Shown here: positions 34,763 through 43,246 of the stretch, in pieces | Numbering within the stretch: the first letter of the stretch is position 1 | How the letters are laid out: each line of letters starts with the position of its first letter | Source of the DNA: Candidatus Polarisedimenticolia bacterium | GTDB lineage: Bacteria; Acidobacteriota; Polarisedimenticolia; Gp22-AA2; AA152 | DNA: 64,000 nt | Assembly: GCA_036004685.1 (NCBI GenBank) | Contig: DASYRE010000046.1 | Location: 1-64,000 of the forward strand | Reading direction: 5' to 3' | The notes under the pieces: model-generated | Told to the model about the DNA's origin: nothing | What the model saw: only the letters and a program-made list of their open reading frames with translations | The model's database searches: none | Translations under genes and position numbers: made by a program

Positions 34763-35959
34763 ATGGGTCCGAGCCGAAGTGTTCGCCTCGTCCGCCGCGC
34801 CATCGGTTTCGTCGGATTGGGATTGCTGGCGGGCGCCGTGGGGAGCCCGGCGGTGGCCGAGTTCGCGCTCCTGGGGCCTCAGAAGGACAGCACCCTGATC
34901 GAAAACCTCTCCGGGGCCGTCGCCAACGGCTCCGGGCCGTCGATCTTTGCCGGGCGCATCAGCTCCTCGACCGGCTCCATCCGCCGGGCGCTTCTCGAGT
35001 TCGATGTCGCCTCGGCGATTCCTCCGGGGTCGACCGTGACGAACGTAGTCCTCACGTTGAACCTCGCCTCCACCAACGCCGGGCCCGTCACGATCCGCCT
35101 GCATCGCGTCCTTTCCGAATGGGGCGAAGGGCCCGCCTTCGCCGCGGGAGGCAGCGGTGCGCCGGCGATGCCCGGCGATTCGACCTGGGTTCACCGTTTC
35201 TACGACGACGTCTTCTGGGCGCTGCCGGGCGGTGATTTCGACGCCGTCCCGCGGGCCGCCGCTCTGGTGGATCAGCTCGGGGCCTATTCGTGGGGATCCA
35301 CCCCCGAGATGGTGGGCGACGCGCAGTCCTGGCTCGACGATCCGGACCAGAATCACGGCTGGATCCTGCTGGGCGACGAGACGTTGCCGACGACGGTGAA
35401 GCGCTTCGAATCGCGCGAAAGCCCGGAGGAAAGCCTCCGCCCCTTGCTCTACGTGGAGTTCGTGCCGCCTTGTCGGCCCAATCCGGCAACTCCGGGCTAT
35501 TGGCAGCGCCAGTGTTTCACCCGCGGCGGGGCCGAAAGCGGCGCCGGCGCGGAGCCACGTTTCACCGACTGGGTCCTTCCCTGCGCCGGCAAGATCCTGG
35601 GCGACCTCGGGTTCCCGGAAATCGACGCCTGCGAGGCGTTCGCCCCGAGTCCCTGGCGCGATTGCCGGCAGGTGGCGTTGCGCAAGATCGCTTCCTTGAC
35701 GCTGAACGTCTGCGCCGCCCGCCTCCAAACCAGCTGTCCCGTGAATCCGGTCACCCAGGGATGCAGCGCCGCGAACGCCGGGGAGCTGATGAGCGAGCTG
35801 GCCCGGCTGATCCTGGAGGGGGATTGCGAAGAGGCTTCCGCCTGCGCCGGCAGCTCAGGGCGAACCGCCGATCCGCCAAATGCCCGAGGATCTTCAGGTT
35901 CGCCGGCCGCTCCCACGGCCCGGACTTTACAATCTTACCAGCGTGGGAATTTTCGCTAG
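34763..35959 (+). CDS. Secreted DNRLRE-domain protein
   Basis: 398 residues. ATG at 34763 with AAGGAGG. Signal peptide (RAIGFVGLGLLAGAVGSPAVA), then a DNRLRE domain (~35-240) with KDSTLIENLSGAVANGSGPS, RRALLEFDVASAIPPGSTV and QSWLDDPDQNHGWILLGDE. The C-terminal ~150 residues are Cys-rich (at least ten Cys) and open with PATPGYWQRQC, a motif that follows such domains in secreted proteins of unclear role. The same DNRLRE domain forms the N-terminus of the divergent multicopper oxidase, so the two probably act together at the cell surface. Confidence 0.78.
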   Translation: MGPSRSVRLVRRAIGFVGLGLLAGAVGSPAVAEFALLGPQKDSTLIENLSGAVANGSGPSIFAGRISSSTGSIRRALLEFDVASAIPPGSTVTNVVLTLNLASTNAGPVTIRLHRVLSEWGEGPAFAAGGSGAPAMPGDSTWVHRFYDDVFWALPGGDFDAVPRAAALVDQLGAYSWGSTPEMVGDAQSWLDDPDQNHGWILLGDETLPTTVKRFESRESPEESLRPLLYVEFVPPCRPNPATPGYWQRQCFTRGGAESGAGAEPRFTDWVLPCAGKILGDLGFPEIDACEAFAPSPWRDCRQVALRKIASLTLNVCAARLQTSCPVNPVTQGCSAANAGELMSELARLILEGDCEEASACAGSSGRTADPPNARGSSGSPAAPTARTLQSYQRGNFR

Positions 35960-36079
35960 AAACGGGGCCGGACCCTCCGGCGGGGGAGCGGAAACCGGCC
36001 CGAATCAGGCTTCAACCGCGCAGATCTTGCGCGGGGGTTCTCAAGGTGGCGCGAGTTTTTCCCCATTGTAGGGTGAGGA

Positions 36080-36270
36080 GTGATCCAAGCGATTCCGGAA
36101 GTCCTGGGCGGGCTGACGTATGCCGACAAGGAGGTGCGCGACTCGGCCGCCAGGACTTTGGGGAAGAATCGTGCGCCTCCCGCCGCCCGCCGGCTCACGC
36201 CGCGCCGCCGGCGATCCCCAGCTTTCATCGTGCGGAAGGAGGCCAAGGAGACCCTGGACCGCCTGCAGAA
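36080..36270 (+). pseudogene. HEAT-repeat protein remnant
   Basis: The frame from GTG 36080 reads IPEVLGGLTYADKEVRDSAA then RTLG, a clear HEAT/PBS-lyase repeat helix pair. Its continuation is lost in Arg/Pro-rich sequence and resumes as VRKEAKETLDRLQNDP, another HEAT helix. The middle helix is missing or frameshifted and no other repeats remain. Probable decayed end of a HEAT-repeat protein. Confidence 0.5.
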
Positions 36271-36512
36271 CGATCCGACAAGCGTCGTTAGAGTTCCCGC
36301 AAGTCCCGCGCGAAGGCCCAAGCGCACCTGGCCCGCCGGCGTGTCCCGACCGCACCGACCCCGATGCCGCGAACCTCTCGCCTGACTATGTAACCCGACG
36401 ACCCCTGCATTGGGTGTCTACGATGCCATTTCCTGGCCGAGCGACGATGAGGCTACGATACACGTCTCGCGGCCATATTCTTTCGTGAAGATCGCCAGAT
36501 TTGTGGGAAGGG

Positions 36513-36541
36513 TTGACACTGTGCATATGCTGAAGTTGTAT
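36513..36541 (+). promoter_or_regulatory. Possible sigma70 promoter
   Basis: A consensus TTGACA (36513-36518), 17-base spacer and TTGTAT. The -10 is weak, but the perfect -35 in an AT-richer patch upstream of the gene at 36670 makes it worth noting. Confidence 0.35.
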
Positions 36542-36669
36542 CATGTCGCGTTCGTGGCCCTTCTTCTCCAGGGCGACGCGCTGGACTATGCGTGGTCGTC
36601 ACGTTCGCCGTTGGTTAAGGCTCGGAACCGGAAAGACGCGCCGTGGCTCTTGTTCAGACCGGGTGTTCG

Positions 36670-37143
36670 ATGAAGCGGTTCCATTCATACCGTATCATTG
36701 CCTTGCTCGCTCTCGTGCTGCCGCTCCTGATCGCAGCAGGCTTTAACTACGACAGCTATCGGCCTCACTCTATCCACAGAGTCATTAAGGAGCAGCAGCA
36801 CCTGCAGGGCGGCGACTTCAATATCGTCGCCAGTGACTTCAAGTACAGGGTGGCGGTGCAGTATCTTGGTGAGCACCGGCCGATCCGACCGCACGTACAC
36901 GAGCTGATCCGCATGTGGGCGAAGGCGGTTCGGCCAGGCCCAGATGTACCTGCAGCATTTAAACGGGAGATCCACGTCACGGAGGCCGATAGGGAGTACT
37001 GGCTGCCCATCCAGGAGGTGCTCCGACCTGATTTGGAGAAAGAATGTCGAAGCGCCTGCGCCGCTGATCTGTACGTGATGTGGATAGGTTCCGCAAAAGG
37101 TGATTGGGTATTCATCGTGAACGACTTTCAGGTCCAAGAATAG
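36670..37143 (+). CDS. Exported or membrane-anchored protein, unknown function
   Basis: 157 residues: N-terminal hydrophobic segment (IIALLALVLPLLIAAGF) then a soluble domain with DFNIVASDFKYRVAVQYLG and DLYVMWIGSAKGDWVFIVNDF. No family recognised. Two Cys (CRSAC) near residue 128 could form a disulfide in the periplasm. GC content is visibly lower and codon choice less G/C-biased than in neighbouring genes, which together with the flanking gene debris suggests recent acquisition. The ribosome-binding site is weak; an in-frame ATG at 36643 is the alternative start. Confidence 0.6.
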   Translation: MKRFHSYRIIALLALVLPLLIAAGFNYDSYRPHSIHRVIKEQQHLQGGDFNIVASDFKYRVAVQYLGEHRPIRPHVHELIRMWAKAVRPGPDVPAAFKREIHVTEADREYWLPIQEVLRPDLEKECRSACAADLYVMWIGSAKGDWVFIVNDFQVQE

Positions 37144-37236
37144 CGCCGGCTGAAGAGTGGCCAGCGCTTACAATCGCGGGAGGCGCGAGATACTCGCCGT
37201 AGTGATTGCAACAAGGCGGTTGGAATTGGAGGTGAC

Positions 37237-38166
37237 ATGAGAAGACAGTCCGCAATGGCCGTTGTTATGGTCTGCGTCCTTTCGATGGCGGGCCCGTGCG
37301 CTGCGGAGTCGAAGGGTCTTCCGGAGACGCCCGAGGAATTCGAAGCGAAGCTGGGATACCAGACGGGCACTGTCGAGCTCGCTGGGGGCGTGGCGACGAT
37401 CCATCTGCCGGAGTCTTTCCGCTTCATCGGGCCGGAAGGGAGCCGCCGGCTCCTGGAGAGCGGCTGGGGAAATCCCGCCGGGATGGCGGAAGGCGTCCTG
37501 GGGATGCTAATCCCTTCCGGGGTGAGTCCTCTGAGCCGCGAAGGGTGGGGCATCGTCATCACCTACGACCAGGACGGCTACGTGGACGACAAGGATGCGG
37601 CGTCGATCGATTACAACAAGATGCTCAAGGAAATGCAGGAGGCCGCGCTCGCCGCGAACAAGGAGAGGAAAAAGAAGGGATACGAGCCGGTAACGCTCGT
37701 CGGCTGGGCGGAGCCTCCTTCCTACGACGGCGCAACACACAAGCTGTACTGGGCGAAGGAGCTCGCCTTCGGCGGTGCTCCGGAGCACACCCTGAACTAC
37801 AACATCCGGATCCTCGGACGTCGCGGCGTCCTGGTTCTCAATGCAGTCTCCAACATGAGCGAGCTTTCCGCGATTCGCGGGCAGTCGAAGGACATTCTCG
37901 CCGCGGTCGATTTCAACCAGGGCCATCGCTACACCGACTTCCTCCCTGGGAAGGACAAGGCGGCGGCTTACGGAGTCGGAGGACTGATCCTCGGCGCGGC
38001 GGCGGCCAAAGCCGGGTTCTTCAAGCTGCTGTGGGTCGCGATTCTGGGATTCAAGAAGCTCATCATCGCCGGGGTCGTCGGGGTGGGCGCCCTCCTCAAG
38101 CGCGTCTTTGGCGCCAGGAAGCAAAACCCCTATGACGCGCCTAATTCAGGAGAATACAAGACGTAG
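37237..38166 (+). CDS. DUF2167 membrane-anchored protein
   Basis: 309 residues with a signal peptide (AVVMVCVLSMAGPCAA). The conserved DUF2167 pattern follows: GTVELAGGVATIHLPESFRF, GMLIPSGVSP, WGIVITYDQDGYVDDKDAA and LVGWAEPPSYD...LYWAKEL. One or two membrane helices lie near the end (KLLWVAILGFKKLIIAGVVGV). The protein is exported and tethered, with the domain on the outer face of the inner membrane. Function is not known for the family. GGAGG precedes the ATG. Confidence 0.88.
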   Translation: MRRQSAMAVVMVCVLSMAGPCAAESKGLPETPEEFEAKLGYQTGTVELAGGVATIHLPESFRFIGPEGSRRLLESGWGNPAGMAEGVLGMLIPSGVSPLSREGWGIVITYDQDGYVDDKDAASIDYNKMLKEMQEAALAANKERKKKGYEPVTLVGWAEPPSYDGATHKLYWAKELAFGGAPEHTLNYNIRILGRRGVLVLNAVSNMSELSAIRGQSKDILAAVDFNQGHRYTDFLPGKDKAAAYGVGGLILGAAAAKAGFFKLLWVAILGFKKLIIAGVVGVGALLKRVFGARKQNPYDAPNSGEYKT

Positions 38167-38236
38167 AAACGAGCGTGGCGAGTATCGAGCAAGGCTTTCT
38201 TGGGGAGTTGGGCGGTCCATTCGAGGGGGGCACCTT

Positions 38237-38986
38237 GTGGCCTACAAGACAGGCAACCCGGGTCTAAACGCCAAGACGTTCGAGCGACTCCCCATCCCTG
38301 CCGTGTCGAGCGATCGCATGACACTGCAGGGCGCGGTCAATAAGTCTTTCGCTCTTCTCTTCATCCTCCTGGTGACAGCCGCTTGGGCGTGGTCACGATT
38401 CTTTGAAACTCGCGATTCAGGCTTCGCCTCACGGATCGCCCTGTTTGGCGCGGTTGGCGGGTTCGTCGTCGGTTTGATCGTCGTTTACCGCAAGACCCTG
38501 GCACCGTACCTTGCTCCGGTATACGCTGGCTTTGAAGGTGTTGCCCTCGGCGGAATCTCCGCCATTTTCGAGCAGCGATACCCAGGCATAGCGATCCAGG
38601 CCGTGGGTTTGACCTTCGGCGTGCTGGCAGCACTGCTGATTGCCTACTCCTCCAGGCTTATCCGCCCGTCCGAGAATTTCAAGCTGGGAGTGGTCTCCGC
38701 GACCGGAGGCATCGCAATCCTCTACCTCTTGAGCTTGGACCTGGGTTTCTTCGGCATCAACGTGCAATACATTTACGACAGCGGCCCCATCGGCATCCTG
38801 TTCTCCTTGTTCGTCGTCATCGTGGCCGCCACCAATCTGGTGCTCGATTTCGATTTCATCGAGTCAGGCGTGAAGCGTGGCGTTCCCAAGTACATGGAGT
38901 GGTATGCCGCATTCGGATTGCTCGTCACGCTGGTTTGGCTGTATCTCGAGATTTTACGGCTCTTGGGGAAGTCCAGACGACGGTAG
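38237..38986 (+). CDS. Bax inhibitor-1/YccA-like membrane protein
   Basis: 249 residues, about seven membrane helices. It opens YKTGNPGLNAKTFERL, then has GAVGGFVVGLIVVY and SSRLIRPSENFKLGVVSATGGI, and ends SLFVVIVAATNLVLDFDFIE and YMEWYAAFGLLVTLVWLYLE. This is the Bax inhibitor-1/YccA family (bacterial 'YccA-type' subgroup), whose members leak Ca2+ or modulate the FtsH protease. The GTG at 38237 (or TTG at 38234), after a GGGGGG stretch, is a better start than the ATG at 38108, which lies inside the previous gene. Confidence 0.9.
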   Translation: MAYKTGNPGLNAKTFERLPIPAVSSDRMTLQGAVNKSFALLFILLVTAAWAWSRFFETRDSGFASRIALFGAVGGFVVGLIVVYRKTLAPYLAPVYAGFEGVALGGISAIFEQRYPGIAIQAVGLTFGVLAALLIAYSSRLIRPSENFKLGVVSATGGIAILYLLSLDLGFFGINVQYIYDSGPIGILFSLFVVIVAATNLVLDFDFIESGVKRGVPKYMEWYAAFGLLVTLVWLYLEILRLLGKSRRR

Positions 38987-39062
38987 GTAATCCGCTATGC
39001 TTCGTGAGCCGAGAATGGGTCTTCTGAGGGTAGGCGACGGACTCAAATCATTGGAGGACATC

Positions 39063-40001
39063 GTGAGGAGACTTGCCGCTCTGGCCTTGCTGACGTTCGC
39101 GACGAGAACGCTCGCGGCGCCGGGGCCGGCGGCACCGCCGCCGGTCGATAGCCACCGGAAGCCCATCATCGACATGCACCTGCATGCGTTCGGGCTGGCC
39201 GATGGGGAAGCGGCTCCGCCCAATCCGGTGACCAAAAAGCCTTCAGCCGCGACCTCGACGGCGGCGATCCGCGAGGGGTCGCTGGCCGCGCTGAAGCGCT
39301 ACAACATCGTCAAGGCGGTCACCAGCGGAGCGCCGGCGAACGTCGCCGCGTGGCGCACGGCGGCTCCGGATACGATCATTCCCGGCATTCACGTGGATAC
39401 CTACGAACCGCTCCCCGATCTCGCGACGCTGCGCGCCGACATTCAGGCCGGTCGCGTGAAAGTCCTGGGTGAGCTGGCGCTGCAGTACATGGGGCTGTCC
39501 CCGAGCGATCCCAAGCTCGAGCCTTACTTCGCGCTGGCGGAAGAGCTCGACATTCCGGTCGCGATTCACACGGGGCTTGGTCCTCACGGGGTACCCTATG
39601 ACCCATGCTGCCCGAACTTCCGCGTCGGTCTCGGCAATCCGCTCCTGGTGGAGGAGGTGCTCATCCGGCATCCGAAGCTGCGCGTCTACCTGATGCACGC
39701 CGGCGCCCCGTACCTCGAAGAGACCAAGGCCATCATGAACGTGTACCGGCAGGTGTACGCGGATCTCGGGGTGATCGATTGGGTCATCCCTCGCGAGGAG
39801 TTCCACGAGGTTCTCCATTCGCTCATGCGCGCCGGGTTCGGCAAGCGATTGATGTTCGGCTCCGACCAGATGGTCTGGCCCGAAGCGATCGGCATGGCCA
39901 TCGAGGGGGTGGAGTCGGCCCCATTCCTGACCGAGGAGCAGAAGCGGGACATCTTCTACAATAACGCCGCGCGATTCCTCAGAATCGAAGAAGCCAAGTA
40001 A
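39063..40001 (+). CDS. Secreted amidohydrolase-family protein
   Basis: 312 residues. GTG at 39063 with GGAGG 5 bases before; signal peptide (LAALALLTFATRTLA). The TIM-barrel amidohydrolase-2 fold shows metal-site motifs: IIDMHLHAFG near the N-terminus, PVAIHTGLGP in the middle, VYLMHAGAPYLEE, and a C-terminal Asp in KRLMFGSDQMVWPEAI. Likely a periplasmic metal-dependent hydrolase or decarboxylase (amidohydrolase_2, COG2159). Substrate unknown. Confidence 0.85.
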   Translation: MRRLAALALLTFATRTLAAPGPAAPPPVDSHRKPIIDMHLHAFGLADGEAAPPNPVTKKPSAATSTAAIREGSLAALKRYNIVKAVTSGAPANVAAWRTAAPDTIIPGIHVDTYEPLPDLATLRADIQAGRVKVLGELALQYMGLSPSDPKLEPYFALAEELDIPVAIHTGLGPHGVPYDPCCPNFRVGLGNPLLVEEVLIRHPKLRVYLMHAGAPYLEETKAIMNVYRQVYADLGVIDWVIPREEFHEVLHSLMRAGFGKRLMFGSDQMVWPEAIGMAIEGVESAPFLTEEQKRDIFYNNAARFLRIEEAK

Positions 40002-40157
40002 TTCGGGGTATGGTGAAACTCGTTCCATTCCATTGCGTACCGGTATGCAGAATTCAACCAACCTTGCCCGGATATGTGATCCATGCATGGCTCGGATTGG
40101 CGTGCGGACTGGATCGTGGCGAGAAGCCGTCGCGAGCATCGCGAAGAGGCGGGGGAG

Positions 40158-41336
40158 GTGAGTATCAGAGTACTGGGGCATCGAGCTGTGCATCGACATC
40201 TCATTGTTTGCGCTCTTGCTTTTCTCTTTGGATCCACGGGCCATTCCCAGACGCCGGCGACGCTCCGGATCCCCCCAGACTCCCCGCGCTGGGATCTGCA
40301 AGGCAATGCCAAGACGGTTGAGTATCAAGGCCGCAAGTGTCTCCTCCTGGATGGTGCTGCAGCCGTCGTGAAAGACTTGGAAATGCGCGACGGCGTCGTC
40401 GATGTGGATGTGGCGACCCCGGCAAGTCGAGGGTTTTTCGGCATTCAATTTCGGATCGCCAACGATGGGGCCAGCGCCGAAGTGGTTTACCTGCGCCAGC
40501 ACAAATCCGGGCTTCCCGACGCCATGCACTACACGCCGGTTCTCAACACCGGCCTCAACTGGCAAATCTATAATGGGCCAGGCTTCACCGGCGCGGTCGA
40601 TATCCCGAAAGACGTCTGGTTCCACTTGCGCCTGGAGGTTACGGGCGCGCAGGCAAAGCTCTACGTCAAGGACCTGGACAAGCCGGCCCTCGTGATGAAC
40701 GACCTGAAAAGCGGCGTTCAGAAGGGCCAGGTGGCCCTGTACGTTCTCACGGGCGCGACCTATTTCTCGAACTTCGAGATACGGACGACGCCCGACGCGC
40801 CCTGGGAACGTCACCTGCCCTCGATGCCACCGGATACTCTGACCAAGTGGAGCCTGTCGCCCTCGTACGATGGGCTCGAACGCAATCTGGAGCGGCCGAT
40901 CCCGTCCTCCGAGAGCGAGGCGATACGCTGGCAGGAGGTGGAGGCCGAGCCGCCCGGCTTCGTGGTCATCAATCGTTATCGCGAAAATCCGCATCCGAAA
41001 GTCTCGTTTCAGGGGGACTTTTCGAAGCGTCTGGAGCCTCAGCCGGGAATGAGGGTGGTGTACGCGCGAGCCAGCATCCGTTCGGACCGCGAGCAAGTGA
41101 AGAGACTCACCATAGGCTATAGCGACGACGTCAGCGTGTTTCTGAATGGCAAGATGCTCTATCGTGGCCGAAGCGCCCAGGGCTTTCGCGATCCCGGGTT
41201 CCTTGGCATCGTCAACCCGGAAAACGACGCCGTCTACCTCCCATTGAGGAAGGGCAGCAATGAGCTGATGCTCGCGGTCAGCGAGCTCGGTGGCGGATGG
41301 GGATTCATTTGCCGCTTGGCAGACCAGGAAAACTGA
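40158..41336 (+). CDS. Secreted LamG-like (DUF1080-type) protein
   Basis: 392 residues. Signal-peptide-like N-terminus (HLIVCALAFLFGSTGHSQ). The first ~200 residues form a concanavalin-like jelly roll related to the 3-keto-disaccharide hydrolase domain: DGAAAVVKDLEMRDGVVDVD, GFFGIQFRIAND and WFHLRLEVTGAQAKLYV. A second, beta-sandwich domain (~250-390) has GYSDDVSVFLNGKMLYRG, as in glycosidase-associated domains. It may bind or process sugars outside the cell. The GTG start is my choice; the ORF continues upstream to 40083. Confidence 0.72.
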   Translation: MSIRVLGHRAVHRHLIVCALAFLFGSTGHSQTPATLRIPPDSPRWDLQGNAKTVEYQGRKCLLLDGAAAVVKDLEMRDGVVDVDVATPASRGFFGIQFRIANDGASAEVVYLRQHKSGLPDAMHYTPVLNTGLNWQIYNGPGFTGAVDIPKDVWFHLRLEVTGAQAKLYVKDLDKPALVMNDLKSGVQKGQVALYVLTGATYFSNFEIRTTPDAPWERHLPSMPPDTLTKWSLSPSYDGLERNLERPIPSSESEAIRWQEVEAEPPGFVVINRYRENPHPKVSFQGDFSKRLEPQPGMRVVYARASIRSDREQVKRLTIGYSDDVSVFLNGKMLYRGRSAQGFRDPGFLGIVNPENDAVYLPLRKGSNELMLAVSELGGGWGFICRLADQEN

Positions 41337-41658
41337 GCCTACGACCGATCGCTGTCCAGCATGGGATGCCGTGCTGTTTCCCACGTCCAGAGGCTTACAA
41401 GATTCCCGCTATCGAAACTTCCGAATCCAGCTTATAGTACCGATCTCCCCCCATCGCCGCCGGGAGCGAGTATGCACCCGTGCATGTCAAGGGCCCACCG
41501 GTCCGGAGATCGCGGATCTGGAAGGCGATCAATTCGGTGAGCTGCTCGTCGCCTGGGCATCGGAGAAGAAAATCACCCTGGGCGCGGCCATTTCCTCTCA
41601 GTGGGTCTCGTTGGATAGAGTGGATGGGGAGCGTAGCGCAGCGCGTGAGGAGGACTCG
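41337..41658. other. Intergenic region, no gene called
   Basis: 322 bases upstream of the isochorismatase gene. The frame of that gene stays open upstream and contains PEIADLEGDQFGELLVAW, which looks protein-like, but no start or domain is evident. The true start at 41659 has its own ribosome-binding site. Confidence 0.35.
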
Positions 41659-42507
41659 ATGGCGAAGATGAGCCGGCGTGATCTGATTCGCGTCGCGGCC
41701 GGCGGTGGGCTGGCAGCGATAGCATTTCGCGGCACTCGCGCGGGAGCTGCGACTGACCCCCAAGGGACGAAGATGGCCACCCAGGATGCGCCCACAGGCC
41801 GTGTAGTCACGATCGAGGCGAAGCCGGAGCCGATCCCGATCGATACGGCGAAGACGGCGGTGCTCGTGATCGACATGCAGAACGACTTCGGGTCCAAGGG
41901 GGGCATGTTCGATCGCGCCGGGATTGACATCTCGGGCATCCAGAAGGCCGTCGGACCCACAGCGCAAGTCATCGCCTCTGCCCGGGCCGCAGGCATGAAG
42001 ATCGCCTACCTCAAGATGGGCTATCGTGCCGATCTTTCCGATCTGGGCGCTCCCGACTCGGTGAACCGGGTTCGGCATCTGCGGCTGAATGTGGGTAAGG
42101 TGGTCCGAGCTCCCGATGGCAGGGAGAGTCGGATTCTGATTCGTGACACCTGGAACACGGATGTCGTCCCCCAGCTGGCGCCGCGGGCCGGCGATCTCAT
42201 CGTCCAAAAGACGCGGTTCAGCGGTTTCTACGAGACCGACCTGGATGCCAGGCTCCGAAAGCTCGACATCAAGCACCTGATCGTGACGGGCTGCACGACG
42301 AGCATTTGCGTGGATTCGACGGTCCGGGACGCCATGTTCAGGGACTATGCGTGCATCTTGCTCGCGGACTGCATGGCCGAACCCATCGGGCAGGGGTTGC
42401 CGAGAAGCAATCACGACGCCTCGCTCCTGGCTGTTGAAGTGCTGCTCGGCTGGGTGTCGGGCTCTGCCCAGTTCATCAAGGCCCTCGAGCTGCGCCCGTC
42501 TGAATAG
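41659..42507 (+). CDS. Tat-exported isochorismatase-family hydrolase
   Basis: 282 residues with a twin-arginine signal (MSRRDLIRVAAGGGLAAIAF), then the isochorismatase/cysteine-hydrolase fold. The catalytic triad is visible: Asp in AVLVIDMQNDFGS, Lys in IVQKTRFSGFYETDLD, and Cys in VTGCTTSICVDSTVRDA. Family members hydrolyse N-carbamoyl amides, nicotinamide or isochorismate; periplasmic location is unusual. GAGGAGG before the ATG fixes the start. Which substrate is cut is unknown. Confidence 0.87.
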   Translation: MAKMSRRDLIRVAAGGGLAAIAFRGTRAGAATDPQGTKMATQDAPTGRVVTIEAKPEPIPIDTAKTAVLVIDMQNDFGSKGGMFDRAGIDISGIQKAVGPTAQVIASARAAGMKIAYLKMGYRADLSDLGAPDSVNRVRHLRLNVGKVVRAPDGRESRILIRDTWNTDVVPQLAPRAGDLIVQKTRFSGFYETDLDARLRKLDIKHLIVTGCTTSICVDSTVRDAMFRDYACILLADCMAEPIGQGLPRSNHDASLLAVEVLLGWVSGSAQFIKALELRPSE

Positions 42508-42521
42508 CGGGAATCACCACC

Positions 42522-43232
42522 TTGGACCCTGACGTCGTTCCCATCCAGAGATATGCCAGGATCGCGGGCGTCTTGGGTTTCGTCTCGATCGTGGCGGGGG
42601 GATTCGGCGAAGCCTACGTTCCGGCGGCGCTCGTGGTATGGCGGGATGCCGCGGCGACGGCTGCCAATATCACGGCCTCGGAGTCGCTATTTCGTTGGGG
42701 CTTCGCCGGCTATCTCGTCGAGGCCCTGTGTGACGTCGGGCTCACGTTGCTGCTCTATCTCTTGCTTCGGGTGGTTCGCAAGGACCTAGCCCTGCTCTCC
42801 GTCTTCTTTCGGCTCATCGGCACCGCGGGTTTCGCGATGGCCCAGGTCTTCCACTTCGCGGCCTTGCCCATCGTCAGAGGCGACGATTCGCTGAGGGTAT
42901 TCTCCCCCGAGCAGCTGAATACCCTCGCGTTGCTGTCGCTCAAGGTGAGCGTCTACGGCCAGTCCGTGTTCACCATGTTCTACGGAGTCGGTACGATTCT
43001 GGTCGGCTACCTGATGGTCCGATCCGGTTTCCTGCCCCGATTCATCGGAATTCTCTTGGCGCTGACTGGCATCGGGTTCGTGGCCAAGACCTTCACGTGG
43101 GTCCTGGCGCCGCCGTATTCATCTCCGCTCCTTCTCTTGCCGGCGGCGGTCGCCGCGCTGGCGCTGACGGCCTGGCTGCTCGTCAAGGGAGTCGATGCCG
43201 CGAAATGGATGGAAAGGGCGGATTCCCGCTGA
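42522..43232 (+). CDS. DUF4386 membrane protein
   Basis: 236 residues with six predicted membrane helices. RYARIAGVLGFVSIVAGGFGE opens the protein; the pattern SLFRWGFAGYLVEALCDVGLTLLLY, FFRLIGTAGFAMAQ and MFYGVGTILVGYLMVRSGFLPR follows the DUF4386 family. Function unknown. The start is a TTG 15 bases after the isochorismatase stop, so the two are likely co-transcribed. It is followed closely by the ankyrin gene. Confidence 0.8.
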   Translation: MDPDVVPIQRYARIAGVLGFVSIVAGGFGEAYVPAALVVWRDAAATAANITASESLFRWGFAGYLVEALCDVGLTLLLYLLLRVVRKDLALLSVFFRLIGTAGFAMAQVFHFAALPIVRGDDSLRVFSPEQLNTLALLSLKVSVYGQSVFTMFYGVGTILVGYLMVRSGFLPRFIGILLALTGIGFVAKTFTWVLAPPYSSPLLLLPAAVAALALTAWLLVKGVDAAKWMERADSR

Positions 43233-43246
43233 TCAGGCCAGAACGC

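Larger units (their letters stand above)
35960..36669. other. Decayed region, one HEAT-repeat relic
   Basis: 710 bases without an intact gene. It contains the HEAT-like relic at 36080-36270 and a low-quality open stretch at 36410-36673 with no recognisable motif. A possible promoter TTGACA-N17-TTGTAT at 36513-36541 would serve the gene starting at 36670. Base composition falls toward the 3' side. Confidence 0.5.
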
